In this document: positions 1-5,962 of the stretch, in pieces
How positions within the stretch are numbered: position 1 is the first letter of the stretch
Layout of the letters: every line of letters starts with the position of its first letter
NCBI GenBank assembly: GCA_945906715.1
Contig: CAMDRK010000070.1
Span: 1 to 10,942 of the forward strand
Reading direction: 5' to 3'
From: Nitrospira lenta
GTDB taxonomy: Bacteria > Nitrospirota > Nitrospiria > Nitrospirales > Nitrospiraceae
Length of the DNA: 10,942 nt
The notes under the pieces: model-generated
Seen by the model: only the letters and a program-made list of their open reading frames with translations
Databases searched by the model: none
Told to the model about the DNA's origin: nothing
Position numbers and translations under genes: made by a program

Positions 1-26
1 AGCAAGAGGAGCCCCCTAACCGCCCG

Positions 27-890
27 CTACATCTTTTTCCGCACATCCTTCCACTCTTTCGCCACCTTCGCCTTCCGCGGCGCCTCACCCCTGGCCGGTT
101 CCGGCACCATCACGGCGTCGAGGCGCCGTTGCAGAAAGGTTTCGGCAAAAGTCTTCGTGCGCCCTACACCTATTTTGAGCGTTTTCCACCCTGCAGCATG
201 CAATTCATCGAGCTTCGTCCCAACCGCCGCTGGATCAGATGGCAACACGAGGATGTGCCCGACCGGAAACTTGTGATCCGAGAGCCATTGTCTGGCTTGG
301 GCATTCACTTGATCATTGCTGCCCACCGCCTTGTCTTCCGTCACCACATAGAGCACGTTGTAGTAGAACTGCGTGAGCTTGCCGAGTTCCGAAGCAGCGT
401 CGGGCATCGGCTGTCTGCCCTCCGCATCCTTCCCAGGCAAGGTCGCTGTCGGCCCCTGTGCGGTCGGGGCTTCCATGAGCGATGCCATTTCCACCGCTAT
501 GATTGGAGTGCGACGCTCCCACACGGCCAAATTTGCGCCAGCTTCAACCACGACAACTCTCGAAGCAGTTGCGACACGTACAGTGAATGGGACCGATCCT
601 TTGGCCTTCAGGATATAGGACAAAATAGCCCGCCCGTCGCCACCAGTCATCGCCGTGGCCACGACATTGCCGGCGATGAGAAGCTCGATGGGTTCTCCTC
701 CCAGTGGGATCTCCGTCCGGAGGCTCTTCCCTGTGAGCGTCGCTTCAATAGTGGCTGGCTGGGTGGGAGCAGTGAGGCTGTCGTGAACCGTCAAAGTTCC
801 GGAAATCTTGTCCGCCGCAGAAAGGATAGTGGTCGTAGTCCAGAAGAGAAGGACAGTAAAGAAACCGGCTCTGCGGAGAAAAATACCCAT
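27..890 (-). CDS. Secreted protein, Ig-like region plus degenerate HAD/LNS2-like domain
   Basis: About 287 aa. An N-terminal signal peptide is clear: MGIFLRRAG, then a hydrophobic stretch from F10 to about L23, with likely cleavage near ILSAA-DK, so the product is exported. Residues about 28-120 are beta-rich and end in a GGDGRAILSYILK motif followed by PFTVRV, as in bacterial Ig-like folds. Residues about 128-270 resemble the LNS2/APP1-like branch of the HAD fold: a strand TPIIAVEMAS where motif I should lie, then FYYNVLYVVTED, a W-x5-FPVGHILVLP segment and LDELHAAGWKTLKIGVG. The catalytic DxDxT of motif I is not seen (VEMAS in its place), so phosphatase activity is doubtful. A GTG at 926 would add 12 residues. 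I prefer the ATG at 890 because it gives a standard signal peptide; neither start has a strong ribosome binding site. The gene lies downstream of bcp on the same strand, separated by a palindromic repeat. The real role is unknown. Confidence 0.62.
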   Translation of the reverse strand: MGIFLRRAGFFTVLLFWTTTTILSAADKISGTLTVHDSLTAPTQPATIEATLTGKSLRTEIPLGGEPIELLIAGNVVATAMTGGDGRAILSYILKAKGSVPFTVRVATASRVVVVEAGANLAVWERRTPIIAVEMASLMEAPTAQGPTATLPGKDAEGRQPMPDAASELGKLTQFYYNVLYVVTEDKAVGSNDQVNAQARQWLSDHKFPVGHILVLPSDPAAVGTKLDELHAAGWKTLKIGVGRTKTFAETFLQRRLDAVMVPEPARGEAPRKAKVAKEWKDVRKKM

Positions 891-979
891 AGGCCGCACA
901 GCCGCATAATGAGTCTGCGAAAACACTATTATGGCGCGATGGAAACTAAATCACCCATTGTGGGCTTTCACTCTACTAA

Positions 980-1075
980 GGGGAGTGGCCAAGCCTGCCC
1001 TCAACTGCGCGCATCGAACGAGCACAGTTTCACCGTGCGCGTTCTGCGAGCAAGGAGGGCACCTGGCCACACCCC
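980..1075. repeat. Long imperfect palindrome between bcp and the secreted-protein gene
   Basis: Four complementary blocks nest in order: 980-983 with 1072-1075 (GGGG/CCCC), 985-991 with 1064-1070 (GTGGCCA/TGGCCAC), 997-1002 with 1055-1060 (GCCCTC/GAGGGC) and 1016-1025 with 1035-1044 (GAACGAGCAC/GTGCGCGTTC, one mismatch). The loop is 9 nt. The whole can fold into a hairpin about 95 nt long on either strand. No U-tract follows on the minus strand, so it is not a classic intrinsic terminator for bcp, though it could still end or stabilise that transcript. It may be one copy of a dispersed palindromic repeat; that part is inference. Confidence 0.6.
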
Positions 1076-1105
1076 GCCCCAATTTTTCAGCATCCTGCTA
1101 GAAAG

Positions 1106-1573
1106 TTAGGCCTTCAGGGCCGCTATCACTTCATCCACATGCCCGCCAACCTTGACCTTGCGGAAGATCGCCTTCAACTTGCCGGCCTGGTCGATCACGA
1201 ACGTACTGCGCTCGATGCCCCAATATTTCTTGCCGTACATGCTTTTCTCTTTGTAGACCCCGTAGGCTGTCGCGGCGACCTTATCCTCGTCGCTGAGCAA
1301 CGTGAAGGGCAAGGTAAATTTCTTGATAAATTTCTGGTGGGATTCCTGGCCGTCAAAACTCACGCCCAATACAACCGCGCCTGCTTTCTTGATCGGCGTA
1401 GCAGCATCCCGAAAGTCGCACGATTCCGTCGTACAGCCAGGGGTATCGTCTTTGGGGTAAAAATAGAGCACGACCTGCTTGCCCGTAAATTCTTTCAGGC
1501 TGACCGGCTCTCCCGATTGATCGGGCAGAGAGAGCGCGGGAGCCTTATCACCGACTGTAAGTTCTTTTGCCAT
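1106..1573 (-). CDS. bcp: Peroxiredoxin, Bcp/PrxQ type (thiol peroxidase)
   Basis: 155 aa, the usual size for the bacterioferritin-comigratory-protein/PrxQ group of the AhpC/TSA family, which reduces hydrogen peroxide and organic hydroperoxides in the cytoplasm with thioredoxin as usual electron donor. The active-site segment YPKDDTPGCTTESCDFRD places the peroxidatic cysteine at C47 and a resolving cysteine at C52. This five-residue spacing is the hallmark of the atypical 2-Cys PrxQ form. T44 and P40 of the PxxxTxxC motif and R122 (in ERSTFVID) complete the catalytic site. There is no signal peptide. The ATG at 1573 has a good ribosome binding site, AGGAG at 1585-1581, 7 nt away. It is transcribed in the same direction as the TPR lipoprotein gene upstream, across a 112-bp gap that contains a heptad repeat array, so it is probably expressed separately. 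Confidence 0.95.
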   Translation of the reverse strand: MAKELTVGDKAPALSLPDQSGEPVSLKEFTGKQVVLYFYPKDDTPGCTTESCDFRDAATPIKKAGAVVLGVSFDGQESHQKFIKKFTLPFTLLSDEDKVAATAYGVYKEKSMYGKKYWGIERSTFVIDQAGKLKAIFRKVKVGGHVDEVIAALKA

Positions 1574-1636
1574 TAGCTATCTCCTATTCCCATGCGGCGT
1601 GCTCGAAACCCGTGAATCGCATCTCGTGTTTGCAAG

Positions 1637-1680
1637 GAATGTTGAATTGAACATTCACCATTAAACATTTAACATTTGGC
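1637..1680. repeat. AT-rich heptanucleotide repeat array
   Basis: On the plus strand five consecutive 7-mers run from 1646 to 1680: ATTGAAC, ATTCACC, ATTAAAC, ATTTAAC, ATTTGGC, consensus ATTNAAC. The left edge turns round: GAATGTT (1637-1643) pairs perfectly with AACATTC (1650-1656) across a 6-nt loop. The array fills the middle of the gap between bcp and the TPR lipoprotein gene. The 7-base period recalls the short tandemly repeated sequences (STRRs) known from cyanobacteria; its origin here is unknown. Confidence 0.65.
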
Positions 1681-1685
1681 CCTTA

Positions 1686-2177
1686 TTATCGCGGCCCACC
1701 GGTCCCGCCACCCAGGCCCTGCCTGCCGGCCCCAGGTGGAAGAATGAGTTTCCTTGTTGACGGCTCCACCTTGCCATAGGGACGAAGTGCGGGCGAATCC
1801 CAGATCACCTTGTCTCCCGGAGCGAAGTTAGCCGCTTCCATGAACTGTTGGCGCGCCTGCTCCGTTTCGCCCACATTATTCAAGGCCAAGGCATAGTTAT
1901 AGTGCGCGGGGCCCGATTGAGGGGCCTCGGCCACCGCTTGGGAAAAATAGTTTTTCGCCTCGTTGAACTGCTTCGCGTGATAGGCCTGCGTCCCCTGCTC
2001 AGTCAGAGTCACCGCTTGCGGCTTCGCTCCTGACTCAAGGCCCAGCGGAACCAACGGCTTCTCCTTCTTGTCCATGAAGGCACAGGCGGTTACTCCGAAC
2101 AACAAGAAGCTTACTCCGAGCAGAAACAGAGGGTTCATCCCGCTGTCACGTTCCAGGGACACATCACGCCTTCGCAT
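1686..2177 (-). CDS. TPR-repeat lipoprotein
   Basis: About 163 aa. After a basic N-terminus (MRRR) comes a hydrophobic segment at residues about 17-28 and a lipobox VTAC with the lipidated cysteine at C32, so it is probably an outer-membrane-anchored lipoprotein (the residue after Cys is Ala, not Asp). Residues about 55-130 contain two tetratricopeptide repeats: EQGTQAYHAKQFNEAKNYF with AVAEAP, then AHYNYALALNNVGETEQARQ with AANFAPGD. TPRs usually bind partner proteins. The C-terminus is glycine-rich (GLGGGTGG). I chose the ATG at 2177 because AGGAGG (2192-2187) lies 9 nt upstream; it overlaps the end of the DUF507 gene by 14 bases, suggesting translational coupling. An internal ATG at 2138 would give a shorter, more usual lipoprotein signal but has no clear ribosome binding site. 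Its specific function is unknown. Confidence 0.8.
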   Translation of the reverse strand: MRRRDVSLERDSGMNPLFLLGVSFLLFGVTACAFMDKKEKPLVPLGLESGAKPQAVTLTEQGTQAYHAKQFNEAKNYFSQAVAEAPQSGPAHYNYALALNNVGETEQARQQFMEAANFAPGDKVIWDSPALRPYGKVEPSTRKLILPPGAGRQGLGGGTGGPR

Positions 2178-2439
2178 GTTTCCGCGCCTCCTCTTCGAAC
2201 GCCTTCCGATAGAGCACTTCCCACTCCGCACTGCCTTCGACGATCACGCGCGAGTAGGAAGCGAGCTTGGCTCTGACCTTTTGATTGATATCTTCTTCTT
2301 GTGCCAACTCGGATGCGAGCACCCGCTTGATTTCTTTCAACACCCGCACCTCATCGGCCTGTACAGTGGCCATCGGGCTTTTCTTGACCGCCTGAAGAAT
2401 GACGTGGGAGAGATGGCTGATTTTATCTTCGCTCAACAT
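2164..2439 (-). CDS. DUF507 family protein (second copy)
   Basis: 91 aa, all-helical in appearance, and the usual full length for DUF507. It starts MLSEDKISHLSHVILQAVKK, passes through VQADEVRVLKEIKRVLASEL, AQEEDINQKVRAKLASY and the segment RVIVEGSAEWEVLYRKAFEEEARK. It aligns along its length with the neighbouring 93-aa protein (2532-2813), sharing the SxxIxxxL / V..D...V...I...L..E..ED.N..VR..L..Y...I..G pattern, so the two are paralogues from a tandem duplication. No catalytic motif is seen. The biochemical function of DUF507 proteins is not known to me. The gene has a poor ribosome binding site; the heptad repeat array begins about 10 bases upstream of its start. Confidence 0.82.
   Translation of the reverse strand: MLSEDKISHLSHVILQAVKKSPMATVQADEVRVLKEIKRVLASELAQEEDINQKVRAKLASYSRVIVEGSAEWEVLYRKAFEEEARKHAKA
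2187..2192 (-). promoter_or_regulatory. Ribosome binding site inside the DUF507 gene
   Basis: AGGAGG on the minus strand, 9 nt before the ATG at 2177. It lies inside the end of the upstream DUF507 frame and is the reason for preferring 2177 over 2138 as start of the TPR lipoprotein. Confidence 0.6.
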
Positions 2440-2449
2440 TTGAAACTCG

Positions 2450-2525
2450 TCAGGGGTGAGGGGTTAGGCGTAAGGGGTAAAAACTAGCCCATTTTTTCAC
2501 CTTACCCCTCACACCTTACCCTTCA
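2450..2525. repeat. GC-type heptanucleotide array arranged as an inverted repeat
   Basis: Left arm, plus strand, 2450-2477: TCAGGGG, TGAGGGG, TTAGGCG, TAAGGGG. Right arm, 2498-2525: CACCTTA, CCCCTCA, CACCTTA, CCCTTCA, whose complement reads TGAAGGG, TAAGGTG, TGAGGGG, TAAGGTG. Both arms follow a 7-base consensus T(G/A)AGGGG and point at each other, with an A5...T6 tract inside closing the loop. The array fills the gap between the two DUF507 genes and can form a long imperfect hairpin in the operon transcript. Confidence 0.75.
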
Positions 2526-2531
2526 CCATTT

Positions 2532-2813
2532 TTAAAGAATGATGCCCCGCTCCCGCGCCAGCTTCGTCTTCACCATCGTGAACATCCGCTGAAAATCCAC
2601 CTGTCCCCGCTCGATATCTTGCTCGTAGGCTTTCAACAGCTGCCGCACTTCGGCGTTCAGACGGTCCTCAACCGATAGCTCCTCGAGAATGGCGTGATCG
2701 ATCTGCTCGACGAATACCTTGCGATCTCCGACAATCGCCACCTGCCCCTCCTGCTGCAGCCTGGTCGCGATCGACTCCGAGATATGGCGAACACGCTCTT
2801 TCGACAGTCTCAT
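2532..2813 (-). CDS. DUF507 family protein (first copy)
   Basis: 93 aa, a complete DUF507 protein: MRLSKERVRHISESIATRLQ, then VAIVGDRKVFVEQIDHAILEEL, SVEDRLNAEVRQLLKAYEQDI, ERGQVDFQRMFTMVKTKLARE, ending GIIL. It is predicted to be helical and charged, with no signal peptide and no membrane segment, hence cytoplasmic. The ATG at 2813 is only 2 nt from the stop of the cyclophilin-like gene and has no ribosome binding site of its own, so translation is probably coupled. The function of the family is not known to me. Compared with the second copy it keeps the same length and the ending GIIL, which is missing there. Confidence 0.88.
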   Translation of the reverse strand: MRLSKERVRHISESIATRLQQEGQVAIVGDRKVFVEQIDHAILEELSVEDRLNAEVRQLLKAYEQDIERGQVDFQRMFTMVKTKLARERGIIL

Positions 2814-2815
2814 GG

Positions 2816-3199
2816 CTATATTTTCGTGATCCGAATCGTCGAAGCGTCCATCACGCGCCGCAGCACCGACGCATCCCCGATAATGCGGCCGATGACATTG
2901 ACACGATCGGCCGGAACCGGATCCTGCCCCATACTCATCGGTGTGCGTCCAAAGAAAATAGCCAGGACTTGCCCGGCCCCCCAGAAGGCGACATCGCCGA
3001 CTTTGACCTGACTCGTCGCCGTCTCTCGATGGTCTTTCACTCCGGCCAATTTAAAGTAGAACTCTTCGCCCCAGGTGTTGACTGGGCTTTCAACCGGTAA
3101 TGCGGCATAGACTTCTTTCGCCGTCTTTGTCGACTTGAGCTCCGCGTCGAGCTGAACGGATCCGACGGTGATGCGAATTTTGTTGCAGAGATCAGTCAT
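2816..3199 (-). CDS. Cyclophilin-like fold protein, TM1367 type
   Basis: 127 aa. The pattern ALPVESPVNTWGEEFYF, followed by VKVGDVAFWGAGQVLAIFFGRTPMS and ending ADRVNVIGRIIGDAS, matches what I recall of Thermotoga TM1367 and the Cyclophil_like family (PF04126, formerly DUF369). The fold is that of a minimal cyclophilin; peptidyl-prolyl isomerase activity is not established for this group and should not be assumed. There is no signal peptide, so it is cytoplasmic. The ATG at 3199 has a weak upstream purine stretch (GGAAGG only 2 nt away; GGAGG 16 nt away). It is first in a minus-strand cluster with two DUF507 genes and a TPR lipoprotein gene, and is preceded by a possible promoter at 3285-3257. 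Confidence 0.87.
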   Translation of the reverse strand: MTDLCNKIRITVGSVQLDAELKSTKTAKEVYAALPVESPVNTWGEEFYFKLAGVKDHRETATSQVKVGDVAFWGAGQVLAIFFGRTPMSMGQDPVPADRVNVIGRIIGDASVLRRVMDASTIRITKI

Positions 3200-3256
3200 T
3201 GCCTTCCATTCGCCGCCTCCCGGTAGCCGTCAGACGAAAACCCGCTCAGGACGCGG

Positions 3257-3285
3257 ACTTTAGCTTGTTTATTCAGTGAAATCAA
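3257..3285 (-). promoter_or_regulatory. Possible sigma-70 promoter of the cyclophilin-like/DUF507 cluster
   Basis: On the minus strand, TTGATT (3285-3280), a 17-nt spacer, and TAAAGT (3262-3257), each matching 4 of 6 consensus bases. It lies 58 bases upstream of the ATG at 3199 and overlaps the divergent plus-strand promoter. Confidence 0.35.
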
Positions 3286-3294
3286 GGCTACAAT
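3265..3294 (+). promoter_or_regulatory. Possible sigma-70 promoter of the YprB-type gene
   Basis: TTGTTT (3265-3270), an 18-nt spacer, and TACAAT (3289-3294), the latter matching 5 of 6 bases. Transcription would begin near 3301, only about 5 nt before the ATG at 3306. If real, the message is almost leaderless and the GTG at 3276 cannot be the start. Confidence 0.4.
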
Positions 3295-3305
3295 CCCTCG
3301 ACCAT

Positions 3306-4112
3306 ATGCTTTCATCATCCTTCGTTCTCCTCAAAGGTATCGGCCAAAGTTCCGAGCGCCGTCTGTGGCAAGAAGGCATTCTGGATTGGACCTCATTCCT
3401 CCGGTCTCCAACCCTCCCCGGCATCTCCTCGGCCAGAAAAGAATGGTATGACCGTGACCTCGCCGTGGCCCAATCTCGCCTGGAAGCAGGCGATGCGCAG
3501 TTCTTCGGCGCCTGCCTGAAAAGCCGTGAGCACTGGCGCCTCTTCGAAACATTTCGCCCTCGTACGCTCTATCTGGATATTGAAACGACAGGGCTGTCGG
3601 CGCAGGAAGGTCATGTGACGGTGGTTGGATTGTTTCGCAACGGGCACATGACAAGCCTGATCCGAGGAGAAACGTTAACCGAGGACCGATTGCACGCGGA
3701 ACTGGAACAGACCGACCTCTTCATTACGTTCTTCGGCAGCGGGTTCGACATTACCTACTTGCAGGCAAAGTTCCCCCGTTTAAATTTCAAGAAACCCCAT
3801 TTCGATCTGTGCTTTGCCGCCCGCAGGCTCGGCATGCAAGGCGGGCTGAAACATATCGAACGCGAAGTCCAGATTGCTCGCGACACCGATGTGGCGGGAC
3901 TCGACGGATGGGAAGCTGTTCGCCTGTGGCATCAGTGGTGCGCGGGAGACGACGCTGCGCGCACTCTATTGCTGAAGTACAACGAAGCCGACACCAAAAA
4001 TCTCGAACCGCTCGCATCTCTGCTCTACGATCAGATGATTGCACGATTCGGCCCGCCTTCTATAGGGTTTCCACCAACTCGCCGGCCACAGCCGATCGAG
4101 GTCGCGCTGTGA
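3306..4112 (+). CDS. YprB-type RNase H-fold exonuclease
   Basis: About 268 aa. The N-terminus (residues 6-33, FVLLKGIGQSSERRLWQEGI) looks like a helix-hairpin-helix-type segment. The rest is the YprB ribonuclease H-like domain (RNase_H_2, PF13482), a relative of DnaQ-type 3'-5' exonucleases. The acidic active site is visible: D91 and E93 in LYLDIETTGL (Exo I), D148 in FFGSGFDITYL (Exo II), and Y225-x3-D229 in KYNEADTKNL (Exo III, DEDDy style). D167 in HFDL is also typical. Its nucleic-acid substrate is not known. A GTG at 3276 in frame would add 10 residues, but neither start has a ribosome binding site. I prefer 3306 because it is an ATG, fits the promoter call, and places LLKGIG at the very N-terminus as in relatives I recall. 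The stop overlaps the start of the phosphatase gene by 4 bases. Confidence 0.87.
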   Translation: MLSSSFVLLKGIGQSSERRLWQEGILDWTSFLRSPTLPGISSARKEWYDRDLAVAQSRLEAGDAQFFGACLKSREHWRLFETFRPRTLYLDIETTGLSAQEGHVTVVGLFRNGHMTSLIRGETLTEDRLHAELEQTDLFITFFGSGFDITYLQAKFPRLNFKKPHFDLCFAARRLGMQGGLKHIEREVQIARDTDVAGLDGWEAVRLWHQWCAGDDAARTLLLKYNEADTKNLEPLASLLYDQMIARFGPPSIGFPPTRRPQPIEVAL

Positions 4113-4882
4113 CGCAATCCCAGCAGTGGGCCGGAGTGGGTCGAACCGAGAAGGGTCATGTTCGCGCGTCGAACCAGGATGCGCTGGCCGTCCTGAATGA
4201 TTGCGGCGTCTGGATGGTAGCAGACGGGATGAGTGGGCACCCGGCAGGAGATATCGCAGCCCAAACCGCCGTGACCGTGGCCGCACAGCAGGCACTGGAA
4301 CGGGCAACCTGGTTCCACGAGCACCCAAGCGCAGCCGCCGAGTTCGTAGCAGATCTCGTGATCAGCGCCAACCGGCGAATTCATAACCTCATACTGGCAA
4401 ACCCTTCGTTGAAAGGGATGGGCACGACCATCGTCACTTTGGCAATGACACCGGCGCCGATACCGGCCGCCCATATCGCCCACTTGGGAGATAGCCGCGC
4501 CTATCTCTTCCGAGAAGGACAGCTCAAGCAATTGACTCGCGATCACACCCTCGTCGAGTCGTTTGTGCAGCGCGGCCTGATCGATGCGGCCACAGCGCTC
4601 ACACATCCCGAGCGCCACATCTTGACCAAAGGCCTCGGCCTGGGCATCGACATGAAACCGGAACTGACCTCGACACCGATAATCCCTCTCGATCTCATCA
4701 TGCTCTGCAGTGACGGGCTCACGAAAATGGTGGAGGACTCCGCTATCGCATCGGTTCTTTCCCGCGCAAACGGCGATCCTCGCCGAGCCTGCCACGACCT
4801 AGTCGATCAGGCGCTGAGCAGAGGGGGAGAAGATAATGTGACGGTCATCGTCGTGGCATGCACGCCGCCTACCGTCGGGTAG
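4109..4882 (+). CDS. PP2C-family Ser/Thr protein phosphatase
   Basis: 257 aa, the size of bacterial single-domain PP2C phosphatases (PrpC/Stp/PstP group), which remove phosphate from Ser/Thr residues using two metal ions. Motifs in order: VRASNQDAL (D24), VADGMSGHPAGDIAA (D39-G40 metal ligands), GMGTTIVTL (103-111), HLGDSRAYLFREGQLKQLTRDHT (D128, R130), MLCSDGLTKMV (D202) and GGEDNVTVIVV (D242). One oddity is Ser42 where the signature usually has Gly (DGxGGH). There is no membrane segment or signal peptide, so it is cytoplasmic. The frame stays open further upstream, but that part is a shadow of the YprB-type gene. The GTG at 4109 forms a GTGA overlap with the upstream stop and has GAGG (4098-4101) 7 nt before it, which indicates translational coupling. 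No kinase gene is visible nearby. Confidence 0.93.
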   Translation: MTQSQQWAGVGRTEKGHVRASNQDALAVLNDCGVWMVADGMSGHPAGDIAAQTAVTVAAQQALERATWFHEHPSAAAEFVADLVISANRRIHNLILANPSLKGMGTTIVTLAMTPAPIPAAHIAHLGDSRAYLFREGQLKQLTRDHTLVESFVQRGLIDAATALTHPERHILTKGLGLGIDMKPELTSTPIIPLDLIMLCSDGLTKMVEDSAIASVLSRANGDPRRACHDLVDQALSRGGEDNVTVIVVACTPPTVG

Positions 4883-4907
4883 TCTCAACAAATGCGCAGT
4901 TTAATTA

Positions 4908-4936
4908 TTGACAACACTCTATCGACCCTGTAGCCT
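4908..4936 (+). promoter_or_regulatory. Sigma-70-type promoter
   Basis: A perfect TTGACA (4908-4913), a 17-nt spacer, then TAGCCT (4931-4936), which keeps TA and the final T of the -10 consensus. The predicted start of transcription is near 4943, about 55 nt before the ATG at 4998. It falls inside an in-frame upstream extension of the next gene, so that extension is not coding. Confidence 0.65.
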
Positions 4937-4985
4937 GCAAATCCAGCTGGACAGTCTTTCCTCCCGCTTCCCTTGTGAACCCGAC

Positions 4986-4990
4986 AGGAG
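4986..4990 (+). promoter_or_regulatory. Ribosome binding site fixing the start at 4998
   Basis: AGGAG, 7 nt before the ATG at 4998. The frame is open upstream to a TTG at 4908, but this site and the signal peptide directly after the ATG settle the start. Confidence 0.8.
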
Positions 4991-4997
4991 CTTTATC

Positions 4998-5885
4998 ATG
5001 CATGTGCCCGTACTGATTCGTCTCGTCATGTATATGGTCATCGGCGGGCTCTGCTGGGCTCCCGCAGCCAAGAGCAGCGCTGCAGATAATACCGAACTTG
5101 AAACGACCGTCCGGGCTCTTGTGCGGGCCAATGCGGAGAAAGATCTCCCCACCATGTCCAAACTAATGGCCCACGACGCCGACATCATCAGCTATTCCAT
5201 CGGAGGCCGGAAATACGTGGGTTGGCCTAACCTTGAACGGGATATCAAGGAGGAGTTTGAGAAGGTAGCTGCGCTCGACCTTCCCATCTCTGAACTCAAG
5301 GTGTGGTCGAAGGGAGATATTGGGTGGTACACGATGGAGCTGGACTATGTGCGTGTCCTCGGCCAAGGACCGAGCCAGGAACGCGCGGTCCTGCCATTAC
5401 GAGAAACCGGTGTGCTTGAACGTCGAAACGGCCAGTGGACCCTCCTGTCGTGGCATGAGTCCTTCCGCAATGCTAGCGGTGCCATGTCTGTCGATGTTCA
5501 GCCAAATGCCGCTGCGCCACGCACTGTAGCTTCATCGACCGGCCAACCAGCCGTCCTTGACTTGAGCGGGGAATGGGACATTCTCGAGGTGGAGGACGAC
5601 AAGCGCTACAAGGCTACACTCGACAAAGCCGGCAACGGCCCCTATACCCAGCATGGTGGGCGATTCGTCACCACAAAGTATGCCGACCGTCGCTGGCAAG
5701 GCACCTGGCAGCAACCAGGCAACGATCGTGAAGGAGAATTTGAACTCCTCCTCTCAGAGGATGGAACCCAGGCCAAGGGAGTCTGGTGGTATTCCCGTGT
5801 CGGAACTCAAAAGAACATTCCTCCTCGCGAGCATGGCGGAACCTATCTCTGGAAGCGACTGACCCCGCTCCCGTCCGCACGATGA
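4998..5885 (+). CDS. Secreted NTF2/SnoaL-like domain protein
   Basis: 295 aa. The signal peptide runs over residues 1-29 (hydrophobic core about 5-21, cleavage likely after SSAA before DNT), so it is exported. Residues about 33-160 show the SnoaL/DUF4440 type of NTF2-like cone fold: LETTVRALVRANAEKDLPTM, SKLMAHDADIISYSIGG, the Trp in YVGWPNLERDIKEEF, LKVWSKGDIGWYTMELDY, and RNGQWTLLSWHESF at the end. Such domains are either small-molecule binding or enzymatic; no specific activity can be read here. Residues about 190-290 form a second beta-rich segment (LSGEWDILEVED, YKATLDKAG, WQGTWQQPG, GEFELLLSEDG, AKGVWWYSR, GGTYLWKRL) that looks like a lipocalin-type or similar beta-barrel repeat, which I cannot name. 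It has its own promoter. A 77-bp gap separates it from the next secreted protein, so both may share a transcript. Confidence 0.78.
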   Translation: MHVPVLIRLVMYMVIGGLCWAPAAKSSAADNTELETTVRALVRANAEKDLPTMSKLMAHDADIISYSIGGRKYVGWPNLERDIKEEFEKVAALDLPISELKVWSKGDIGWYTMELDYVRVLGQGPSQERAVLPLRETGVLERRNGQWTLLSWHESFRNASGAMSVDVQPNAAAPRTVASSTGQPAVLDLSGEWDILEVEDDKRYKATLDKAGNGPYTQHGGRFVTTKYADRRWQGTWQQPGNDREGEFELLLSEDGTQAKGVWWYSRVGTQKNIPPREHGGTYLWKRLTPLPSAR

Positions 5886-5962
5886 TCTCTGCGTATCACA
5901 CAGGCCTCTACGATCAGCGTTCCGAATATTTGCGTGACCACTTTTTATCCTTGGGAGGTTTT

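Noticed and set aside
1081..1105. Intrinsic terminator for bcp from the small AGCA/TGCT hairpin with nearby A/T runs
   Set aside because: On the minus strand the hairpin is followed by AATTGGGG rather than a U-tract, and the stem is only 4 bp plus a bulged extension.
129..1109. 326-codon open frame on the plus strand
   Set aside because: It lies antisense to the secreted-protein gene and runs through the palindrome. Its translation is Arg/Cys/His-rich with no domain, and there is no ribosome binding site.
1637..1680. Possible CRISPR-like array
   Set aside because: Units are 7 bases with no spacers of constant length, and no cas genes are present.
3809..4108. Upstream extension of the phosphatase frame
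   Set aside because: It overlaps the YprB-type gene in another frame and reads as Arg-rich nonsense. The GTG at 4109 has a ribosome binding site and puts the PP2C start at its usual place.
4031..4795. 254-codon minus-strand frame antisense to the phosphatase
   Set aside because: The Cys/Arg-rich translation lacks motifs, whereas the plus strand has a full set of PP2C motifs.
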